A program made the translations under genes and the position numbers. From Hirudo medicinalis (Eukaryota; Annelida; Clitellata; Hirudinida; Hirudinidae), in NCBI GenBank assembly GCA_011800805.1, contig MPNW01000101.1:156826-220825 (forward strand): a stretch of DNA of 64,000 nt, given 5' to 3'. Under the pieces are notes generated by a model. It had not been told where the DNA came from. It saw nothing but the letters and a program-made list of their open reading frames with translations, and did not search any database. The stretch's first letter is position 1, and each line of letters opens with the position of its first letter. Below, one piece after another: positions 51,001 through 60,000 of this stretch.

Positions 51001-54000
51001 GAGGAGCTTGTAAAGCTCTCTGCCATTTGTGCTGAGATGCTTTTGAAGAAGGAAGTTCTTTTTTCTTTTTGTGAGTTCCATGTTGCTTTGCTATCATAAT
51101 GGGCTTCCATATAAGGTGCTTAAATCACATTGTAGGCAAAGAACCAGAAAAGGAGACACTAATTATAGAAAATGCTGCAAATGAAGTGGGTGGCATTTAT
51201 GGTTATAAAGCATTAGTTTGGTTTACTTTTAACTTGTAAATTAAACGAAATTTTAAAAATCTTAATGAGTCAATTATGACTTCTGCTTTGTTTAAGCATG
51301 CTGGGAAGCTCTTTTCATATATAAATATATTATATTATAAATTTGTTTGAGAATGAATCATATTATTATGCTAGAGGTCACTTAAATACATTGCAGATAT
51401 ACAAACTGCATTCTTCTCTGCTTGTCAAAAGCTTTCCTCTTCTTTACCTTCCAACAATCCATGAGGCTCTCGATGGTAGGCTTCCAATCGACAACACCTC
51501 CCACCAGAAGAAATTTCTCATTGATTTCATTCAAAAAAATCCTGGCACCAGTGGTGGAAGATTTGCAGTGTTGGTGAAATTTTAATAATTTCCACCTTTC
51601 TCAATTATTATAATGACGTATCATGCATTCTGTAACATGTTACATAATATATTATCGCAAATAATACATGCGCAATACAAAATATATAATAAAATTAAAT
51701 AAAATAAAAACTAAGATTAAGAAATTAAGGTATTAAATAGTTAAAATTACAGAAATGTAATTCTGATAATTGAGATTAAGTAAATTATTGTTTATAATAT
51801 TAATAAAGAAATTAGAAATTAGAAAATCTGAACATTAAATATATATTTTTTTAAATTATACAATTTTGTCATGGCACTGCTATTTACAATGTCAGTCCTA
51901 CAAACAAGTCAAATGCAATGAATCAAATATTTAATGGCATAACTTCCATTCCTATTTAGCTGACCTTTTGAGTGCCATGCATATCCATGCTGTACATTAC
52001 ATATTAGACCTAATGGGATCCCCTACCTCCTCTACAAGAGATGATCCAGGGTATTAAAAATTCTGCATACACTCATTGAGTTAGACTGGGAAACAGGAAG
52101 GGTTGACAATGAATGGAAGTGGGCAGAAGGTGTTTACATACCCAAGGAGAGAGATTCCTGAAGCTTGACTCAGTTTAGACCAATGCCGCTGCTCAATGTG
52201 GAAGGAAAAGTGTTCTTTACGTTCATGGCATCAAGGCTCACCCAGTATGTGATGTCCAACTGATACATCGACACAAAAATCCAGAAAGGAGGAGTGCCAG
52301 GCGTACCAGGGTGTATTGAACACACTACCATGATCTGGGAATCAATTTGGCAAGCAAGGAGGAACTGCTTAAGCTTTTACGTCATGTGTCCTCGTGAACG
52401 CATATGGGTCAGTGCCACATCAACTCCTTTGGAAAACATTGGAAAACCACCATGCACCAATATCCATGATCAAGATCCTACAAGAATATTTCAGAGGGTT
52501 TGAGATGAGGTTCTCCACGATGGCATATCCACAACAAAGTGGATTCTGCTCTGGATGGGAATTGCCATGGAATGCACATCTTCAATCAAGGCGTTCATGG
52601 ACGACACCACACTGGTAATGAACAGAAAACAGGCAGTTCAGAGAAGTATAGCGACAGCGGCATTGACGACGAAGATGAGTTCGCTACAAAGTTTATTTAC
52701 AACAATGGCAACAATGCTTCGACTGACAACATAACTGCTGGAGTAGCAGCTTAGCAACGTAGCGGGAAGAGTAGGAGAGAGAAGGGAAGAATGCCCTGAC
52801 TTAGCTTCTTAAATAGCCAGTCAGGACAAAGGAGGATGTCCACAAACAAAGGATGCTTGCCCGGTAAGTCATCGCTGATAGGGTTAGGATCAGCATGTGA
52901 TTATGATGGATGTGCAATCCTACAGAAGCCTTGACAAAATGAACGATCTGCTCGAATGTTTTTCAAGCCTTCAAAATCCAGAAACCTAGCACTAACTCGA
53001 GGGAAAATTTGCAGTGATGTTTTCTTCCGGGTGGCCATTAACAATGTACGAGATTGGTCTGCTTACAGTGGAAGCAATGGAGAGGTGCATCAACAGACTT
53101 ACCAGGAAATGGCAGGGATTGCCTCCAGGCTTTCTTCAGTCGCCCTCTACAGCAGGAGTGCAAAACTGAAAATGCCATTCAGGTCCATCGCTGAAGAATT
53201 AGCAAGATTAGAATGCAGTTAATGATCAACAACTCCACGGACAGTACAATCTGTGGATCCAAGCCACTGCTCAGATCTGGGAGAAAATTCAATGCCCGAG
53301 AGGAAATAGAAAAGTCAAAAGAAGTTCTGACTTTCAAGGAGTTACGAGGCCCCATCCAAGTCGGTCGTCATGGAATCAGTTGGAGTCACTCCATCAGGTG
53401 GACACAGGGGCCAACGCCGCCCAATGATCGGCGTTAGTCATCCAAGAGAGGAAAAGAGATATAGAAAATGCCAGGATCACAAAAGCAGTGCAGGCCAATA
53501 AGAACAGTGGACAACGTGGGATGAGGCCCTGCAGAGACCAATCTCATGGAATGACATATGGAGCATGCCACTGCTCTGGCTGTCTTTTGTGATAAGATCC
53601 CTGTATGACCAACCTCTTGTGACAACCTGTGGAAATGGGGAATGGTAGAAGATTCCAGATGTATGCTCTGTGGAGAGTTCCAGATGTTTAGGCATGTTTT
53701 ATCAAGTTGTAAGTATGCCCTAGCGCAAGGTCGATATACATGGCAGCACAACCAAGTATTGCAAATGTTCTCAAACGCTCACGAGTTCGTCCCCACATAG
53801 GAGGATGTATTTTCTGCGAGAAGGTGCATCTCAGTATGCCAGGAATAAATGCAAAACCCCAAGGAGAGATCTCCTAGAGAATGCAAATAATTGGATGACA
53901 GCAGCCGACATTGGAGGGATGAAGCACTAACCCCAGGTGATTCAGGAGAGTGGACAAAGGCCAGATGAAGTATGGCATCCAAGAAAACAGACACCATCAT

Positions 54001-57000
54001 CATAGCAGAGCTGACAGTTCCTTGGGAAGAGAGAATGGATCAGAGCAACATGCTCAAAGAATACAGGTATTTTGAGCTCATGATGGACCTCATTCACAAA
54101 GGGTATAGAGTGCACTTCTTTGCCATCGAAGTTGGAGCACGGGGATTGGTGGGTAGGTCCAGTTACATCTTCCTTAGAGAGATTGGCCTACCGGGTAGAG
54201 ATATGAACAAAGTTAGGGAACGAATGTCAAAGGCTGCCGAAACGGCTTCCCATTGGTTCTGGACAAAACAAGACAGTCAATAGCGTGTCTCCATGAAGCA
54301 GCCAATGGTAGGAAGCGAGGTCCTCCTGTCAGGTTGGCGAGAGGTTTCCTCTCAAGTCGGCGCATGCTAGGCCTACATAAACGGCAAAATAAGAGGCCAA
54401 CTTTCAGTGCATCAAGGAACGTTACGAAGAAAGAGGAATGAAGAAGAATTGTTGAGAGTTGGAAGTGGAGATAAAAAGTACAAGCCAGCAGAGACACCAG
54501 GCTGATCACCGGATGCAGCCCAACCCCAGAAAGCGTCAGGAGAGCAGGGCCAAAATGCTTGAAGACTGGTCTGAGGAGTCTCTGCTGGTGCTCTGCATTA
54601 CCGGAGTTTCACATTCTTGTATATAATTACAATCACGTCATTATCCATCAATAATTGGTAAATTGTTATTTTTAATGAGATATGAAATTAGATTAGAAAC
54701 TTTTAACAGTTGGCTGCAACCTGAGCCCTATCTTGAGCCAAAGAATTGCAAAGTGGCATGTGCAAAGAAAGATTTGTTTTGTGGCTGGCCCTGCATGATA
54801 TTTATACAAGCCAAGGACCAATACGGATGCCCTGCAGATCTTGCCAACCTCAAAGTCATTGTTTAATCAACTCCTGTCAATAATTCCTTGACTTTTCTGA
54901 GTTTATTATGGTTTTTTATTCAGCTCGAAGCAAAAGCCATCCTTATGTTGAAGAGTACTTCTGAGCATAAATTGAGTTACTCAGTTGCAAATACAGGTTC
55001 ACCCTGCTTTGGAGGTCATCCCCCACCCAAACTTGAGATAGCTTACTATCCTTCAATGAAGGACAAGAAAGAAGTTTATCACTCCATCACAATGATGAAG
55101 GTGGGTATCATAAATCGTGATAAAATGAACACTTTTTCAGCATCTGTTCTATTATTTGTGTGATTTCATCAAACAAACTGGTTAAACAAAGACTTACATG
55201 TGGTCGTTTGCATTTTTGTGAAGGAATACGAGTTGTACTCATTTGAAGAACTGAGATTTTCAACATCAATGATTATGAAACCAACTGAGAACATGTCAAT
55301 CAAAAATGAACTGGATGGCTCGTACACAGCTTCATGGACACCCAATTCATCAGGCTTCTATGACATCCTCATAACTGTTGATGGCATCAGGATTGGTACA
55401 AGAATTAATGCTTCATGAAATATCACTTTTCAGTTCAACAAATTTAACATTTTGATACTAAATCAGGCGAACCACTGAAAATTTTTGTCAAAGATGCTCC
55501 TCATGGTAACTTCCCTCAGCTCAGTAACATTCTGAAACATTCAGAAATAAAGTCTTGCAAGGTTTATTGAAGTACTGGTCGATATTCCTAAGTTATATTT
55601 GTCAATGATTGTTATTTTTGGTTAGCAGTCCCGTCAATTCCTTTGCAAACAAAGTGCAGGTCTGAGAATCAGGCTGCATCCATCATTACAGAGTGAACAG
55701 ATTGGAGTCTTGGAAAACAATACAGTCATTTCATTTACCAATCAAGTACCTTTTTTATTTCAACAAGAAAAATATTTTAATGGTGTAGAACATTGCAATT
55801 TTGTATCTGTAATGTTGTAATTAAGATTTGGAAATCACTCATGTAACTGCATAGTAGAATTTGATAAAATTTACAGGACATAATTTCACGTTTGTGTTCT
55901 TTATATTTAATAAACTTTTCTTACTCCTTAAAATAGCTTCAAAATGATGATGGGACTTGGCTGAAGCTCTCTCCTGAAACAATGCGTAAATGTCACCTCC
56001 CTTACAATGGCGTGAATGAGGGATGGACTCTCCAATACCACCAACATCTCAGGAAAACATTCCTTTTTCCACTACAAGACAAGGAACAAAATAAGGAGAA
56101 CATTTGCAATAACTTCACAACATTTAAAGTCGTTCAAAAAAAACATTTGAAGGATAGTCATATCCAGAACAACAAAGGTTTTTTAATAAGTTGTAGATGA
56201 CAGATTCAATTTGAGTCTATTTGAATAAAATGCTGATTCATAAATTCATAAGCTTATGCTAATTCTAGTTTCAGCATACAATTCTTCACTTCAGATTATC
56301 CTACAACTTTTGTTGCATCAAAATGTGGACCATTGGGACACAAAGTACTTATCTCACCTAAATCTGATTCCTCAATGGTTGGCAAAATTGCTGAAGGAGG
56401 TCAAATACTGGCTATCAGAGAAGTTTGTTGATTTAACTACTTTTGAATGGAATTTCAAAATTCGTTTGTATTGATTTGTTCATTATTTAAAAGTTTTTGT
56501 AAATGGGAATTTATATCATTTAATATAATATATTTATCTAATATCATTAATTGATTCCTTGATTTATGACAATATATGGTTTTATAAGTGTTTTAGAATG
56601 TCTTTGTAAATGTTATATTTTACATCTTCTTTGCAAAATTTTTTTGGAAATGTGAATTACTTATAATGAATTTTATAAATCTTTGTCACTTTTTGTCTCA
56701 TTGATTCTTAATAAAATCAAGTCTTAATAAAAATGCTTGCAGAAGAAAACGAGTGAAGGAGTGTGGCTAGAATTGAATGACAAGAGCAAGGAAAATTATT
56801 GCTTCGATCAGTCGGATGAGGCATGGTGCCTGGCAGAATCTTGCGTGGGAGATATTTTCTTCACTTGCTTCAAAAAGAATCTCAAATGCACAAGTACTTT
56901 TTTTAAAACTTTGATACAAGTTTGGTGACTAAGTTTTGATATTGTATGCTTTTCAAATGCTGTATTATTATAACATACTTAAAGGGCTGTTGATTTTAAA

Positions 57001-60000
57001 TTTAATATTTCCGTACTACTTTACATTATTCTACATTATAAATTATGTACTTTACTTTTAACATTTAAACATTTTAGGAAATGATTGCATTCAATTCAAC
57101 AACACAAACAATGATGAGAATTCTGAAGACAATTTCAACAGCAGGAAAACCAACGGTTGTTGCAAGAAATTATTTAAGCAATATCAATATACATCTCAAT
57201 TTCATACAACATCATGATGCTCACAGGTGAGAGTCAAATAAATGGCAATGGAATCACTCCACCAGCCACTCCGAAGAAAACTCCAATTAAGACTCTTTAC
57301 TCTAAGCCTTCAGGCATCATTTTTACATCTCCTCATAACAAATAAATATATTTATTCCTCCAATTATTTTTTTAAATGCAATAATTAATAACATGATTTA
57401 ATCGATCAGTTGGTTTCAAAATCTTCTCAGAGGACTGTAGCCTGCAGTGTGATTCAAATTTGAATGATAGACAAATTATTGAAGCCACCTCAAAAGTTAA
57501 TTTTCTTTTGAAGAAAGTCATCAAAGTTTCTACTGAGAAGTAAGTTGACTATTCTGAGGTGTGTGTATAAAATTAACAAAATTAATCAGATTATTATTAT
57601 TTTCTAATGCTGTCCGTTGTTACTATTTAACTTTTGATGCATTTAATATTATTAATTTGTTTTTAATTATATTTATTACATTTATTGTTACATTGTATCA
57701 ATTTATTACATTTCTAATAATACTCATTTTAAAAGATATTCTAAAACATTTTAGTCACTCACGCAGCACAAGTTGCAGCCCTCCAAGATCCAATAACCTC
57801 CACAAAAAATTGAGGTCTTCCTCTTTGCCTGTCAGCAACACAGACACAAAGAGCTTCTCGGTCTATGTACTGAGAGATAACAACAAGTTAGTCGACAATC
57901 GTTCAAAGTCAAAGCAAAGTCGCATTTAATATTTTTACATTAAAAATGAGATGGACAATGAAAATTTCAGAAAGTTTATCAGAAAACAGAAATTAAAGAT
58001 TAATCATGAAAAGGGAAAAATTTCTCCAAGTGTTGCAAATGTACCTGCACTTGCTTCAAATCCCACGAAGGCTCTCACGAGCAAAGTCATGTCTCCATCA
58101 CTTGCAGAATGTTTGAGAGCCATGTTTGCTGCTTTCTTGTGGCACAAGGATATTGTTCAAGATGCCATGGCTTGTGCTTCCTTCCTAAAGTTTCATCCTA
58201 CCTATGCAAAGGATTCTCTTGGCTTCAATTCTCCAAATGAAAGCAGCCAACACTTTTCAAGCTTGAGAATTGAGCGAGAGTCAATTCGGTAAATTCACAT
58301 TTATTCAATTTAATAAACTAAACATTTATTATAGATATTATTACAGAACTGAAAATTCACAGAATAATGGTGGACTGAATAATATTTTTAATAACTTCAA
58401 GAAATCAACAGCTTCTTCTGAAAATAACAGCTTTGCATTTAATGAGCCTCTTAATGGAGACAAGCCTCACATTCCAAAGCTATCAACGCTTGAACATCTT
58501 GTTTTTTTCTGGGACCAACTAAATGTAGCAACAATGAAGGCTATTGAGGAAAGCTTCATGCTTACCAGGGGAAGTAAAGATACCGAAAGCTTTATCACGA
58601 AGAAACATGATAATGAGAACCTTGGATGGCTGGAAAGTGATTCTCTTCAGGAATCTAACCTCAAATCAGCAAAGAATGAGGTTGCATGTGATTTATGTGG
58701 CAATGCCTCTACCCCTCCAATCACATATCACATGAAACAGTTCCATCCAGGTTGTGGAAAGGATGCAGGAGGCCAAGGTTACAACAGTGAGGGGGTTTAC
58801 TGTGATGGATGGGCAGGAAATTGTGGAGATGGTGGTAATCAAACTAGCACTTGGTATTTGATGTGTACCTCTTGCAGAGAATATTACCATTCTAAGTGGC
58901 AAAGTTTAAATCCTTTTGAAGTTGAAAGAAACAGGAATTCCAGCAAAACATTCAGCTTGAAGAATTCCTCATCATTCTGCTTGTCACAAGTCTTTAATAT
59001 GCTCAAGAGCAATGCTCTATTTATCCTCGATTTGAATTTCTTTGAATCCAGCATTAAGTCAGAGTTTAAAATGCCAGATGGTGATGAGGGTATTTTCAAA
59101 TGTTCATCTTCCTCTCAATTGCCCTTTACCTTCCTTGATTTATGCAGAATTGATAGTAATTACACCCAAATGGAGCACCTAGATTCAAAAAATTCATGTG
59201 ACAAAACTTTTGAAAGAAGCCATGTGAGTCAAAGACCAAGGTCAATATATGAGGGTTACAAGTTTGATGCCTCTCATGCATCTGCTACTCTTTATAATCT
59301 AAGTTTTATGAGAGGATCAGATGTTGAATACCCTGGTGATTTCCAATTTCCCTTCCATAGAAGCATCTCAGAAATGGGACCTGCTCTGGGAAGAGAAGTA
59401 AATGTAAAGCAGAATTTAATGAAAAATGGATCATCATTTTTGAAGGATGTGAGCAAGAATTCCAAAGGGCTTTCTCTTCTCAATCATCCATCTTTCCAGT
59501 TATCCTCTATGATTCAGCTAATGAATAAATGGATACATTCAAATAATAAGCCTTTCTTTGAGTACATTCTCGAGCAGTCTTTTATGAAGTTTTGCATCCA
59601 GTCACATGATTTGGAGCACCTAGTTGTTGGTATGAAGTTAGCTCTTTGCAAAGCCACATGTAGGATTTATGCTCTCCAGGCCTTCAATTGGCTCCTAAGA
59701 AAAGTAACTTTACAAAGTTGTTTGCACGATCTGCTGTGGCATTTTGTTTCTTCATTGATGTTGCCACCGCATGAGATGAAGTTGGGTCAACATTCGGATA
59801 ATCTCAACAGAGGGGGGCAGTCCGATTTTGAATCGGATGCTGAAGTTACTTGCAGACATCCCCTTGATGACATCCCATTGGCTGAAGGTCTATCAAATGT
59901 GGTTACCTTCTGCTTTCACACATTTCTTCAGAGTTTATCAGATGTCATGATGTTCTTACCAAGAGGAACTTCAGTACAACAGATGGCAGTCAGATGTTGG

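Noticed and set aside
57561..57929. 122-codon open frame
   Set aside because: It runs through an AT-rich intron into exon 59 (57755-57886); the first half is not coding and it ends after a donor site.
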